Assembly (NCBI RefSeq): GCF_029784155.1
Contig: NC_073691.1
Location: 60,897,746-60,961,745, forward strand
Length of the DNA: 64,000 bases
Source of the DNA: Uranotaenia lowii
Taxonomy: Eukaryota; Arthropoda; Insecta; Diptera; Culicidae
Direction: 5' to 3'
In this document: positions 1 through 63,156 of the stretch, in pieces
Numbering within the stretch: the stretch's first letter is position 1
Layout: each line of letters starts with the position of its first letter
The notes under the pieces: generated by a model
Told to the model about the DNA's origin: nothing
The model's database searches: none
What the model saw: the letters and a program-made list of their open reading frames with translations, nothing else
Made by a program: the position numbers and the translations under genes

Positions 1-170
1 TATCCTTAATCAAGTTTAGGAAGGATTTTTTCTGATAAAGTGTGAGAACTGTTTACTTGTCAACATATATTACTTCCGTGAAAGCAGAACAAACAAAGAA
101 AGGTTAATTTTTTTCATTTACAGAAACTGAATCGATATTTTTATGTTAACTGAACCGTTTCTGTTACAGG

Positions 171-1245
171 ATGGCTGATATTCTTCAGCAAATCAAATGC
201 AAACGCGCTTCTGAAAATACTATCTACCACACGATTTACGGTTACTACTTTTTGGGAATTCCAAAGGCTAAGCTTAGTCAAATTTATAATAAGCATAAAT
301 CGACAATATCAAATTGGATATCTACCTACGAAAAAAACGGGTTTTTTTCGCGACAGGAGTATACAAGAGATATGAAAAAATTTGGATCCGAGAAACGGTC
401 ATGGATTGTGAGTTTATACCAGACCAGACCCACTCTGTATCTCAATGAAGCCAAAAACCTATTCGAAAAAAACTTCAGAATGCCAATATCATGTGCCTCA
501 ATATGCCGTATACTGCACCAAGAAGGATTCTGTTGGAAAACTCTTGAAAGAAGGGCTATACAGATCAGAACGGAAGATATTATAAGATTCTACGAAGAAA
601 TAAACTCTTTTCGATGGGATTATCACAATCTTATCTTCTTAGATGAAGTAAGCTTCGACAATAAAGCGATGTTAAGAAGTCGTGGTTATGGAATGAAGGG
701 TAAAAGATTGGTTTGCCGAGGTGAGTACGTACGAAAACCCAGAATGTCGTTACTATGTTTCATATCACAAGAAGGAATGGAAGAAACATTCAGTACAGAA
801 GGAACATTTAACAGAGCGAAGTTTTTTTTATTGTTGTCGAAAGTCCTGTACTCGGAAAGAAGTGTTTCAATACCCTGGACGCAATTCAATATGGATTCTT
901 GATGGGGCTCGTATTCATTGTGATCCAATGATCGTTTCGTACCTTAGATCTATGGGCATAATTCCAATATTTCTCCCTGCCTATTGTCCATTTTTCATGC
1001 CAATAGAGTTTGTATTCGGTTTAGTCAAGCAATATATGAAGTTTTCATACAAGGAAGATAATTCCAAAAACTTCCAATAACTGATTATGGAGGCAATTGA
1101 CCGCTATACAAACTATCGGATGGATAACCTTTTTAAAAAATGCGGATATATAAAAGGAGGCTTTTTTGATCCTACAATTGCATTGGAAAATGACGTAATA
1201 AGGCTTGGATTCGAAGAAAATAGTGAGAAAAGATACCACCTGTAA
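171..1245 (+). pseudogene. Tc1/mariner-type DD34E transposase, frameshifted
   Basis: This is a transposase of the Tc1/IS630 type, which cuts and reinserts its own element at TA sites. The N-terminal part (ATG at 171) reads as a helix-turn-helix region. The DDE core follows: the first Asp lies in FLDEVSFDN (about residue 157), the second in ILDGARIH (near 895-920), and the Glu in PIEFVFG. The second Asp and the Glu are separated by 34 residues, the DD34E spacing of the Tc1 family. The frame changes between about 840 and 880. In the new frame an in-frame TAA lies at 1078-1080, and homology-like sequence then runs on to a stop at 1243-1245. The copy is therefore dead as read. A 3'-splice-like TTCTGTTACAG directly precedes the ATG. 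I found no terminal repeats. Superfamily is firm; subfamily was not determined. Confidence 0.8.
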
Positions 1246-1594
1246 GAAGCCTCGTAGTCGTTACAGAATACATCATGTTACTCCGAATTTTTATTAATGT
1301 ACAAGTATTTTCACTTCAGTGGTAAATATTTTTATTCTAGCTCTAAAATTTTCTAAATAGATAAATACTTTTTTAATCAATATTAAATTTTTAATTAAAT
1401 TTTTTTCAGGACTTTCCATTTTTTCTTATTTGTTGTGGTGATCGAGTGGTTTTTATGCATATTTTTTAATATTTATCTTTGTTAATTTATTCCCTTTTGT
1501 TTGATTATCAAATACTTATTTTTGAAATGAATACGATAATCTTAGTTAAAAATCAAAATAAGTATCGATGCATCACTGTGTAGGCGCAACTTAT
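1246..1594. other. AT-rich stretch, nothing recognised
   Basis: This is the AT-rich 3' flank of the transposase. I see no open frame, RNA gene or terminal repeat in it. Confidence 0.5.
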
Positions 1595-2330
1595 CAACGA
1601 AACCAAAACAAATAAACAAACGGTGGTAAACGGCAGCGGTGAAAGCAGGTAAATAATGAACGATTTTCAACACAAAACTGTCGAATCTACAACGCTTGCT
1701 TTCTTTAATTTAAGGAGATATTTTCTGTCCAATAGTGAAGAACCGGATACGGAATTGCTGGCTGAATAAGATTCTTCGGAACCGCCTGGCCTTCGTGAAG
1801 CCTTCAAAGTTGCCAGGTTGTGAACGTTGAGGAAGAGAACCAAACGAGAAATCTTCTGAGATGACGGCGATGACTATCCATTGGAACGTTGTTGCTGTAG
1901 GTATGATAGAGCATTGGCCAGAATCAAAACACGGGAAAAGAGTGAGAAAGAAAATACATCTTTTCTTGTTATGGGTAAGTCGATGTGATTACTTTGTGAT
2001 TTAAAATTAATCCCAATTTTCTATGTTTTTAGCTGTGTATAACGGATTTTGCTGAGCCGAAGCGAATCGAACATAAATTATCACGGTATGCCTCGTTCTC
2101 ATCATAACATTTGTTGGTCCTCGATGTCCTTGCCCAACGGATTATAAGTTTTGAAGATGTCATATTTTCAGTTCTAGACGAAGCTACTCGTATGCTGGAT
2201 ATGCGGAAACTATGGTGCAGAAAACAAAGAGAAAATACTGTGCCGGATACTGGTCACAGCTAAAGTTCTTGGTGACTTAAATCAGCGAAATTCTCATTCG
2301 CTGAGAAAAGCGAGCGTATTACAAATAGTT
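1595..2330 (+). pseudogene. possible decayed gene remnant with an intron-like segment
   Basis: Plus-strand sequence at 1700-1960 reads as short protein-like blocks broken by stops. One block is acidic (EEPDTELLAE) and one is basic (KTRERVRKKIHLF). At about 1974 there is a donor-like GGGTAAGTCG, and about 60 nt later an acceptor-like CTATGTTTTTAG, the size of a typical dipteran short intron. Base composition is less AT-rich than the flanks. I do not recognise a family. It may be a decayed transposon gene or a noncoding transcript. Confidence 0.25.
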
Positions 2331-3096
2331 TGAGATTCGAGAAAGTGAGTTTTCGCTTTTTGCAACCGAACACTATATTCGCTTCTCATTAACTTTTGCT
2401 GTGTTTATTTGGATCACAAATTCGACTTCAACCATATTTTTTTTAATTGAGATGCTAGTGCCTCTGGAATGGATTCTCAACAGTAATCTAAAAATCCTGA
2501 CAAGAAATATGAATAAGAATCGAAAAAGGAAAAAGTGTTGTACACTTTCACGTTTGTTTTTTTCCTTTAGGAGAATACTTTTGTTTTTCATTTCAATAAA
2601 TTTAATTTAATTCTTGAAATATTTCATGAAGTTTTTTTTACTTAAAAAAGAAGAATGAAATAACATAGACCCGTGGATCGTGAAGTTGAATTGCACGGCA
2701 ATACGAACCAATATTTCCTGGCTATTGTTGCAATTATTGCAAGCAAAAGAAACAAAAGACTATCGTCAATTAAGAAGAACCCCACTAGCTGGTAGGAATC
2801 AAAATGTAACAGACAGTCCCCAGGTTTATTGGTTAATTTAAAAAGAATTCAATTGATATAATCGAAACAGGTAATTCGGACAGTTTTAGTTAAATTAATG
2901 CTACGCCTTTAGTTGTGTTTAAAGAAAAAGCAGAAGTATATTTGTTTGAAAAATTGATACAGAGAAAAACGATTTCAAATTCAAATAAATTCTAATGAAA
3001 ACACGTTGTAAAAGGCAAATCAACGATCATAAAAGTTATAAACATAAAACAATACGAAATAAATTACACTCAATCTATACCTTATTTACAAGTGAC
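2331..3096. other. AT-rich spacer, nothing recognised
   Basis: Two antiparallel short frames overlap at 2373-2610 in low-complexity AT-rich sequence and neither looks like a protein. The right end would be the 3' flank of the minus-strand gene that ends at 3097. Confidence 0.4.
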
Positions 3097-4575
3097 TCAA
3101 ACATGGTCTATATCATCCATATCCGAAACTCGGTTCGCCAACTCCTCTTGGAACGGATTTTCTTCGACACCAACAGCTTCCTCAGCAGCTGAGAGGAACG
3201 ATTCTCCTAGGAGGCTGTGCGTCTCTAGAGATTCGATATTCTTCTTCACCAATTGCATTTGACTCATCAAATCTTTGATAGTTTTCTCCATTTGATCGAA
3301 ATTTTTCCTGAGTTGTGCCACTTCGCTTTGGTATCCAGTGTTAACGTTATGGGCCATCGAAAAATTCCTCCTAATGGTTTGTACTCGACGTTGCTCTTTT
3401 GCTCTAAACAATTTGATTAAATGGGTTGGTGGGGAATCGTTTATCAAGTCGTCACGTAAGTGTGGTTCAACGATATATATTGCGTTCGCCCACATCATCC
3501 AAGCAACATCTTTAGCCTCCAAATAATGGCCATGTGATTGACGTAGTTTATCTGCCAATTCAACTATTGTTTTATTGGTGGCTGCTCCAGATTTGTCCCG
3601 CTCATGCGGCTGTAACAGCATTTCCTTAAGGGGGGGGGGGGGATTAGGGTCTAACACTTTCAAAAATTCGATTTTTTTATTTTTTTATTTTCTTATTGTA
3701 AAACATTTCAAGAATGTTGTGTCAAATTTTCAAGTCAATTGAATCAAAACTGTAGAAATTATAGGCCTTTATCTCCTCCTATCTTATACTGCAAGAAAGC
3801 AAGAGCAGAAACTTCAAACGCGTTTTTCTCGAAAGCACATTTTTAAAGTCCGTGGACATCGTCATTTGAAAACTACTTATCCGATTCTTTTCAAATTTGG
3901 AACATACTTTCTACATATAAAATACCAGACCCCAACGTTTTTCTTTTTTGTTTTTTTTTACTTTGGGGAGATTTTACAGGTGAAAAATGGCGGATGTTTT
4001 CGTGAAAAATCGTAGTTTTTACTTCAAACAGCCACAAAAATTTCATAAAAAAATTTTTTAGTTAAATAAAAACGTTGGGGTTCAGAAAAACATCTATTAA
4101 AAATATTCTGCTCTGATTTTTTGACTTCAGATGATTCTGTGCTGAGATACAGTGTCCACCGCAAATTCTGTTTTTTAAAAAGGCATCCTCGAAAGTGCTC
4201 CGTCACCGGCTCATTTTTCAATATTTTTCTACGAAAAAATTACTAAATGTTCTTTTAACAATGCTTTGTATAATGCAAAAAATTTGAATACATTTGTTTG
4301 AACGATAGCTCTAGAAAAAAAATCGTGAAAATGGTGTTTTTTTTATACCCGTTAGACCCTACCCCCCCCTTAACCATGGCATAAACTGCTCTGTTGCTCA
4401 CGGATAGGGAAAAAACATGCAAAAATAGGTTGATTTCTTTGGTTCTCCATTTTTGTAGTATTATTTCGGATAACTTATCAAGAGTGTACGTCCTATGGCT
4501 AGATTTGTCGTTAAATAACGCAAATTTAATGAAGTCCGTTTCTTGCGGTTCCGCTGCGTTGCTCCAAATGGGCTT
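3097..4575 (-). pseudogene. unrecognised coiled-coil protein gene, split by a TTAA MITE and truncated by the assembly gap
   Basis: I do not recognise this protein. Its C-terminal part (3625 down to the stop at 3097) is about 175 residues. It contains an aromatic/hydrophobic stretch (AWMMWANAIYIVEPHL), then a heptad-like segment (VAQLRKNFDQMEKTIKDLMS) that looks like a coiled coil, then an acidic tail. Upstream, 4575-4374 is open without a stop for about 67 codons and contains KWRTKEINLFLHVF. Between the parts lies the MITE at 3630-4369, flanked by TTAA. Both sides read xTT AAG across the TTAA, so removing the element and one TTAA leaves the frame intact. The first codons of the 3097 frame before the TTAA are MITE sequence, not gene. 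The 5' end is lost in the N gap; 5219-5076 (minus) may hold it. It could be a host gene, a domesticated gene or an element-encoded ORF. Confidence 0.55.
3626..4373 (-). mobile_element. TTAA-flanked MITE with poly-G ends, copy 1
   Basis: This is a 740-bp element (3630-4369) between TTAA duplications at 3626-3629 and 4370-4373. Its ends are a G run followed by (T/A)AGGGTCTAAC and the inverse GTTAGACCCTA followed by a C run. The interior closely matches the copies at 22683-23418 and 34688-35432 but lies in the opposite orientation. It has no coding capacity. TTAA target choice is known for piggyBac-type elements, but the ends are not the canonical piggyBac terminus, so superfamily placement is an inference. 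Confidence 0.85.
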
Positions 4576-5075
4576 NNNNNNNNNNNNNNNNNNNNNNNNN
4601 NNNNNNNNNNNNNNNNNNNNNNNNNNNNNNNNNNNNNNNNNNNNNNNNNNNNNNNNNNNNNNNNNNNNNNNNNNNNNNNNNNNNNNNNNNNNNNNNNNNN
4701 NNNNNNNNNNNNNNNNNNNNNNNNNNNNNNNNNNNNNNNNNNNNNNNNNNNNNNNNNNNNNNNNNNNNNNNNNNNNNNNNNNNNNNNNNNNNNNNNNNNN
4801 NNNNNNNNNNNNNNNNNNNNNNNNNNNNNNNNNNNNNNNNNNNNNNNNNNNNNNNNNNNNNNNNNNNNNNNNNNNNNNNNNNNNNNNNNNNNNNNNNNNN
4901 NNNNNNNNNNNNNNNNNNNNNNNNNNNNNNNNNNNNNNNNNNNNNNNNNNNNNNNNNNNNNNNNNNNNNNNNNNNNNNNNNNNNNNNNNNNNNNNNNNNN
5001 NNNNNNNNNNNNNNNNNNNNNNNNNNNNNNNNNNNNNNNNNNNNNNNNNNNNNNNNNNNNNNNNNNNNNNNNNNN
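4576..5075. other. assembly gap, 500 N
   Basis: There are exactly 500 N, the usual placeholder for a gap of unknown size. Open frames reported across it are artefacts. It removes the 5' part of the gene ending at 3097. Confidence 0.99.
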
Positions 5076-5219
5076 AGGAAGGAAAAATAAATTTTTTGTT
5101 CCTGTGATGAGTTGGTTCGCTTGGTGATTAGAGGAAATGAGCGAATTTCGGATCCTTGCTACCATCTTTATAATTTTGAATCGTTTCCAACCGTTTTCAA
5201 CGACTGAATGACTAATCAA
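5076..5219 (-). CDS. possible N-terminal fragment of the gap-interrupted gene
   Basis: On the minus strand, 5219-5076 is open from an ATG into the N gap (about 47 residues, with basic and hydrophobic content). It could be the amino terminus of the coiled-coil gene that resumes at 4575. The gap size is arbitrary, so continuity of frame cannot be tested. Confidence 0.2.
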
Positions 5220-5422
5220 ATCATTTTTTAACTTTCATTACTATGTAAAGCGTAGATTGTTCCGAAAATTATTTTTTTTTTTTTGAACCGATTATTATTT
5301 CCAAATTTTTTTGAAGACGGTTGAATGAAATGGTACCAGCTAAAATATTACTGATGAAACCAAACGGAAGCAATAGCTTTCCTCTAAAAAAAAATTAAGC
5401 TCACATTTACCGTTTACGAATG

Positions 5423-6362
5423 TAAGGTACACCGGGGTAAGTGGGGACGGTTTTTCGTATAGTTCAACTTTGAAAAATCATTAAAAAATCAGCAGTGGAT
5501 CAATTTTGATAAAATTGCATTCAGTGTGATGCAGAACATGTTGTTTACAAATGCTGAAGAGATGAGCCTGATAGACGAAAAGCGAAAAAAGTTATCACGT
5601 AAATTGTTATGGACTGCTGGTGTCTTCACTTACCCCGCTTTATGGGGTAAGTGGGGACGGTATATTTTCCCTTTGATTTCTCAGGAAATTTTCAACAAAT
5701 TTTTGTTTTATGGGTTGAATACGTTACTTTATTGCTCGAACCGTCCAAAATTTTGAAAAAAGTTCATGGTAGTGATTATTGTGTGTAATTTATGTTGCAA
5801 CACACGAAATCCGATTTTATCGAAAATGTATACTTATTCCAGAAAACACAAGTACTTTTGCCAACTTTTCATGATCCGAATGCTAAATAAAGCTAAAATG
5901 TATTGGATGAAGGAGAGAAAATGGAAAAAATGTGTAAACATCAAGTATATATAAAGCCGTCCCCACTTACCCCAGGTAGGGTTTGGAGACAACATTTTAG
6001 ATTTTTTAAAATAAACTATTTTTTCTTAATTTTTAATCGCCGTTTCTTATCCTAACTTGTTGTTTGGAATGTAAGGATTGTTTCAATGTAGAGTTTTTCG
6101 TCAAGAGCCAGCTAGTTCAAGAGAAATTTGCGATTGAAAAAGATGCGAATCAGTTCCACATCGTAGTTAAAAATAGAAAATTAACAAAAAGTCACCGTAA
6201 ACATCCGCTATTGTTGGAACCGTATCTCTTTTACAGTTGTTGGATAGATACCAAGTAAATTTAACATTCTGCATTAAAAGTTTGAAAAAATAGTTTACAG
6301 TATTGTTTTAATAGCCACCGTCCCCACTTACCCCGCGTCCTCACTTACCCCGGTGTACCTTA
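5423..6362. mobile_element. TIR element with repeated GGGGTAAGTGGGGACGG motifs
   Basis: A 936-bp element (5425-6360) is flanked by TA at 5423-5424 and 6361-6362. Its termini are inverted: AGGTACACCGGGGTAAG on the left and CTTACCCCGGTGTACCT on the right. The motif GGGGTAAGTGGGGACGG occurs at 5434-5450 and 5644-5660 and, inverted, at 5957-5973 and 6318-6334. Partial copies lie at 5625-5636 and 6335-6353. TA flanks suggest the Tc1/mariner/pogo superfamily. The short internal frames (5526-5756, 6064-6258) are AT-rich and resemble no known protein. Confidence 0.8.
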
Positions 6363-9247
6363 TATTATCTCTCAGTCAAAACAAAGAAAAATACCTTGGA
6401 AAGACACATCTCAAGTCATCGGTTCGTTTTTCATGCTGTTTTTTTTTCATAAGCTCATTTAGATTGTTATTAGTGCTCGCAGCATCTATTCATAGGGTGC
6501 TTGCTTTCGTCCTCATTTTCCCTCACCGAATGGCGCCATATGGCAGATCAAATAGTGGAGTGGTGGAGTGGTGATGTTCCATCATCAGAATGCTGGTTAG
6601 GGAGACCAGCAGTTTAAAGAATAATATAAATTCCTAGATTATTACAATCATTCGACTTTTTCATGTTCACTTATATCATTTCTTTGAACATAATTTACTT
6701 CAAACTTTTTTTTCTTGTCACCTCTTTTCAACAATGTTTCCTCATTTTTCGGGTTCTGGAAAGAAAATCAGTTTATGTTGGCTTTCTGATAATCTGATAG
6801 GGAAATGAGAAGCAAAGGTATGTTGTATTTTTATGCTAAACATACATATACGTTCCGCCTAATAGATTTATCTGATTATACAACCCCTCTCAACGTGGGA
6901 ACATAAGACTTTCATGCGATTATCGGGAATTATTCTAGCTGAAAATTCATCGCTTCGGAAGGGATGCCTTCAACCCAACAACGGCATCAGGATGATGAGC
7001 TAGCAAATAAAAGGTAGATCAATACGATGATGAAACATAACAAGCTTGAGCGCGGGGGAGTTGATTAGGATAATATGTTGAGCATTCAATCCAGAGCACT
7101 TGAGGAGCTCTCTAGCTAGACCAAAAGACTGAAATGGCTGACTCGCGGACTGACTGGGTATGAGAATGTCTCGGGGATTAGCTTGTTTACGTTTCCGAGA
7201 AGTATAATCCCGGTGCTCAGTCGATCAAATATGCTTTATGTTTTGATCTATTTGTGTTTCAATTTAGGTGATAATATCTCTCACAGCAAATAAACACGAA
7301 CTGCTTAAACTTCAGTTTCGCTGCCAAGATTGAGTTAGGATAACGGTTTTAAAGTAAATCATAATGATGGCATGTTACTCACCTCTTACTATTCTCTATC
7401 GCTTTTCCTCGAACAGCATCTCGCTGAAAAAATGTCTTTCTCGTCTTCTTGAGGTTCCGCTCGAAGATGACCCCATTTCAGATGGGTGAAGCTCTAATGT
7501 GTTTGGAGGGTTAATGTTCTTGAGAATCACTTGGACGTTGTTCGCAACTTATCCCATCTTGGTATTTTTCTGTATTCACATCATTGACAAAGTGCGACAA
7601 ATTTAACATTAGATATACGATGTTAAAGGCGACTTAAACTAACATCCTTATACTTAAAAACATTTGCTGTGATACCTCAAAAAAGTGAAACAAAATGGGT
7701 GTTCGTTTTCTTTCGTTAATTTTGATTGTTATCAAGAAGAATGAGTAAAAAACGCTCTTTGTTCATTATAAAAACAAGGTTAATTAAATAATTACATTAA
7801 TTCTCAATAGCGGGTGAATGTGTTGGTTTTGTAGTGTAGTTCTTTATTCTCGTAACTCTACTGCCAGGGGGGCACGCTTAGCAGTAAACCTGTGTTTCTT
7901 ACTAACGCACTTGGTCTCAAATCGCAGTTTACAGAAGCCATTTTTTAGAAAGCGCACGTGCGCTCTGTGTGTAGTTTTTTCTTTTCTTTAGATATTATGT
8001 CTATTGTTCAACATTCGCAGCGTGATCACATATCGTGAAATAATCGAAATAACACAAACAAAAGCATCGCGCCTCTGGGTGGCGATTCTTCACACATTTC
8101 AAGAAGAACGCCCAGTGGGAACAAAGCAAAAGGGAAAGAAACAGTATCGTTAACTTAACTTAATGATATTTTTTAAATTGTATAAGGGTGTTTTTTGACT
8201 GCTCCCAATGTTGTTCCTAATAGTTGTGTTAATTGTTGCATTTTGTTCAGATATTTGATCACACTCTCAAAATACTCGTTTCCGTTGAAAACTTATTACA
8301 TTCACGTTTTCAAAGTTCATTCCATTAGTTGCGGCGTACCATATTATAGTCGTTCTAGTTGCTTGTCTTACTGTTTTTTCTGTTTATTAATTCAATCGTC
8401 TTTTTTAAACCACATTTCATAAGCCGTACCTATCTAAAACATATGCTCAACAACTCATTCTCATCACGACTTCAAGCGCACACATCTTTTCAAATATTTC
8501 CTTTAGTAAAAGTACCGCATTTAGTGATAAAATAATCCCATTGTTTTAGTAGTCTGTTGTGCTTTTTTAATATTTATAACAGATTTGCACAGGTGTTCCG
8601 AAGTGAGGGTTCACCCCATGACTGCGCCTTAAAGAAACTGATAAAACAATAATACATTTTAATATTCGATTTAACATTTGGCGCTTGGAATCCTATTAAA
8701 CGAAATGAGTACGATAGCAAATAAGGATGCTGCACCCAAAAAGTGTATAACATTAAAGCAATTTAATAAGAGGGATAAGAGAGAAAAAAAGATCAATTCA
8801 AATACACTTAACGGTAAATATATTAGTCATTTTTGCCCTTTTTGCTAGTCTTCAATGCATTTGTAGAGAATATTGTTCGTACGATTTGAGGGAATGATAT
8901 TCGGGGGCGTGTGACTGTTTTTGGAGGAGTGTGGTAGCATAGCAGCAGCCTATCTTCAAAACAGAATGTGTGTGTTTGTCTAGGTTTAAGATAATTCACT
9001 TGTGTTTAGTAGTTTTTTTAACTTCAATTAAATCTGTAGTTATCCTGTGCTGGTCCAATTTTTTACTGAAAAAAGAGGACCATCTGCATTTGAACCAATG
9101 CTGCTTGTTCGTAAATATTTTCAAGTTTCAACGATTAATGCCTGCCCACAACACCTTGACAGCTACTAATACTGTGCCATAGTTTGTATACTAACGTGTT
9201 ATGGTTTAATCAGTTCTAGCAAAAATGAAATAATGATCGCGAATGCT
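6363..9247. other. gene-poor flank downstream of Klp10A
   Basis: This 2.9 kb is AT-rich and has no convincing coding frame on either strand. The frames at 8195-8422 and 8970-9182 have no protein-like character. I saw no terminal repeats, tRNA or satellite. Part of it may belong to longer Klp10A 3' UTR forms. Confidence 0.5.
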
Positions 9248-9253
9248 TTTATT
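9248..9253 (-). terminator. candidate Klp10A polyadenylation signal
   Basis: This is the first AATAAA on the minus strand after the Klp10A stop, about 470 nt downstream of it. It is placed by motif only; there is no transcript evidence. Confidence 0.3.
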
Positions 9254-9721
9254 TGACGATTTTTTTTTTTTTGTTATCTTCAACCAGCCATTGTACAGCA
9301 ATATTCTAGAAGATGTCAAGGTGGAGCACGAAACAGTAACCGTTTTCAATCTTTCTGTGTTGCGTTAACAATCTATAATAACATTCGTTTCGGAGGTAAA
9401 ACTACTACACCGGCACAAACTGCTGGAAACTGAGCCACCTGAGTCGGACTTGTTCGAAGTTTCTTCTCCCTACAAAAAAGCACAGCTTTCATATGGTTGA
9501 TAGAACCCTACCAAACCACTCCAATCCCGGTGGCTCGATTCCAGCTCGCCTAATATACAAACTTCGCACTAGAAACGCATTTTATGTCTTCACTTATTCT
9601 CGAAACGCTCACGCACACACGCACTTTTTCTGCAATATAATTTTCAATGCCAACATCAGCGCGTGTTCTGTCTGCTTTTCCGTTTTTGTTTTTTTTTCTA
9701 GCTTTCGCCCGGGCCCGCCTC

Positions 9722-61114
<51,393 letters not shown>

Positions 61115-62170
61115 CTGAGAAGACTCCTTTTTTGGGGTTAGCGTTGACACAACATTTTCGAAGAGGAACGCATTTGGGAAGGTGTTAATTTTAAGGGTTA
61201 GTAACATGCTTTTAATGGGGGTTGTTTGAGTTTGGTTAAAATTGGACTGATTGTGAACCTTTTCGGAGGAATCGTCGCTGCTTCTTCGGTTATTGTGATT
61301 ATTGTTCTGGTAATCGTTGAAATTTATCTCAAAAAATATTGGAAACATGCTTCATCCGTTTTCGGCACCAGATTTTTTTGCACAAACTAACACTTGACAC
61401 TAGTTTAATTCTTGATCTGTCAAGGAAGACTCCAAGCCTTCGAGTGACAACCACTGGAAAAATACTTTTCACTTGAGCTGTTGTATTCTATAAATCTAAT
61501 TCCCGGTAGACACAAGTTTAATCTTCTATAGAAAAATTCACAACTATCTCCTCATCAAGAGTGGCAAAGAATGCAGAAGGAATCCCGCTTCGGCTGGCTA
61601 TCATTTACGTTATAACAGCCCCCCAAAATTCACAGCTCGTCGAGGCGCCTAAACACCCGGGTGCTGGAAAACCTTTTCGGCTAATCAAATTCCTTTGACG
61701 CTACCATGACAGCATTTACCCGAACCGATAGCAGCCAACAGTAGCAAAAAGTTGATCCAAATACACAAAACCCGCGATGAGACTGCTGTTTTATTTTCTA
61801 TATATTTTTCTTAAATTTGCCCTACGCCTGACGCCAAGTATACATCAATGAACTCTTTTCCGAAAACCCCCCATTGAAATATGGATTTTTGCAAGTCCTC
61901 CGGATAAACAAACTCGTGTCGTTTCCATGGCGGTCGACAAACGCCGACCCGGAAATCCGGAACTCCTAGCTATTGGCGGTCTATAGCCTATAGGGTTACG
62001 ATGAAATGCGCTTATGTACTTCAGTGTACTTTTCCAATTTCTCATACATACATCGTTAATGTGCCCTGTGACCGGATAAGACCCCAGCGAGTTTGCTTGC
62101 TTACGATTGAACTGGGGGGACAACTTGGAGCGGTTAAAGTTTTAAATATGGTAATTGAACCGTCAGTTGG
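61115..62170. other. upstream intron or 5' region, nothing further recognised
   Basis: I searched the minus strand for the Klp10A N-terminal domain and did not find it. The frames 61115-61348 and 61845-62123 (minus) are unassigned. Confidence 0.4.
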
Positions 62171-62178
62171 TATATAAA
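62171..62178 (+). promoter_or_regulatory. candidate TATA box
   Basis: TATATAAA lies in a region upstream of a small ORF. A start site about 25-30 nt downstream would fall near 62200-62210. Confidence 0.4.
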
Positions 62179-62418
62179 TCAGTCGTCCGTCGTTGTACTT
62201 CGCGGATGGTCACTAGCCGGTCCAGCATCTGACGGTGAAGGTCGGTACCATATACGCTCTTAATGACGTTTAGTCATTGTTGAAAGTTGTTGGTGGATAA
62301 AATTACCAACAAAAAATTACTCAAAACTATACAATATTACAATTAGGTGTTAAATATCCCTGCCCACGAGTATACTAGCTACACGTCACTGTCAGTAAAA
62401 TTCAACAATTTCTACAAA

Positions 62419-62550
62419 ATGTGCAACGAGGAAAACATTCTCAGTAACCCGAAAGCATCTGCCCTGGACGTCAAGGACAAGGTTGTTGCTCCGGTAGCAT
62501 TGCAATGTCCAGCTGCGATGAAGAGACAAATGTCAGGCAGATCAAACTGA
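62419..62550 (+). CDS. candidate 43-residue protein gene
   Basis: The ATG is in context CAAAATG with frame MCNEENILSNPKASALDVKD..., ending KRQMSGRSN, stop TGA. A longer in-frame ATG exists at 62347. A TATA-like box lies about 250 nt upstream, and composition is less AT-rich than the surroundings. I do not recognise the product. It could instead be a first exon. Confidence 0.35.
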   Translation: MCNEENILSNPKASALDVKDKVVAPVALQCPAAMKRQMSGRSN

Positions 62551-63156
62551 TGTTCTGGTCTTCTTGTTTCTGTACAACGGACCTTGTTACATACATATGC
62601 GTGCAGATAATTGGTGGAAGAGCAAACGAGCCGTGAGATTTATGGTGATGGTGTTCTGGACTTCCTGTCTGCCGATTTAAAGTCCAGAAGAGCATTAGAG
62701 TAAAGTGGGGCAAAAGTACGCAGGCGGGAAGAGTACGCACTAGGCTTTTACAGTAAACGACAACACTGAAACTAGCAACACTGTACCGGTTTGACAGGTC
62801 ATCGAGTCAGCTGAGCATACGTGTTTTTGTTTGTGGTTTGGTTCGCGCACGTCGGAGAAATGAGTTAAGTTTTAGTTTTTCCAATTTTTATGTAATTTTA
62901 TGCATATTTGGAAACATTATTACGCTTCGTGGAAATTCGCTAATCAAATCTGCATTCGTGACAAAGGACACATAATTAATATAGATTAAATCTGTGGAAC
63001 ACTAATGCCAGGATATGATCGGTATATTTAGCTCTTTTAGCTTTTTTCACAAATGGTCGTAGGGGGCAACAGTACGCAGGTTTGGTGGGGCAAGAGTACG
63101 CGTTTGTTTCCTTCGTCTTTTTGATAGCATTTGGAAAGCTAACCCAAAAAATAATC

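Noticed and set aside
3610..3663. MKVLDPNPPPP as the N-terminus of the 3097 gene
   Set aside because: These codons lie in the MITE terminal repeat and begin with TTG; the gene enters from the other side of the insertion.
4394..5219. Long frames crossing 4576-5075
   Set aside because: They are produced by the N gap. Only the minus-strand frame ending at 4376 is supported on the left side.
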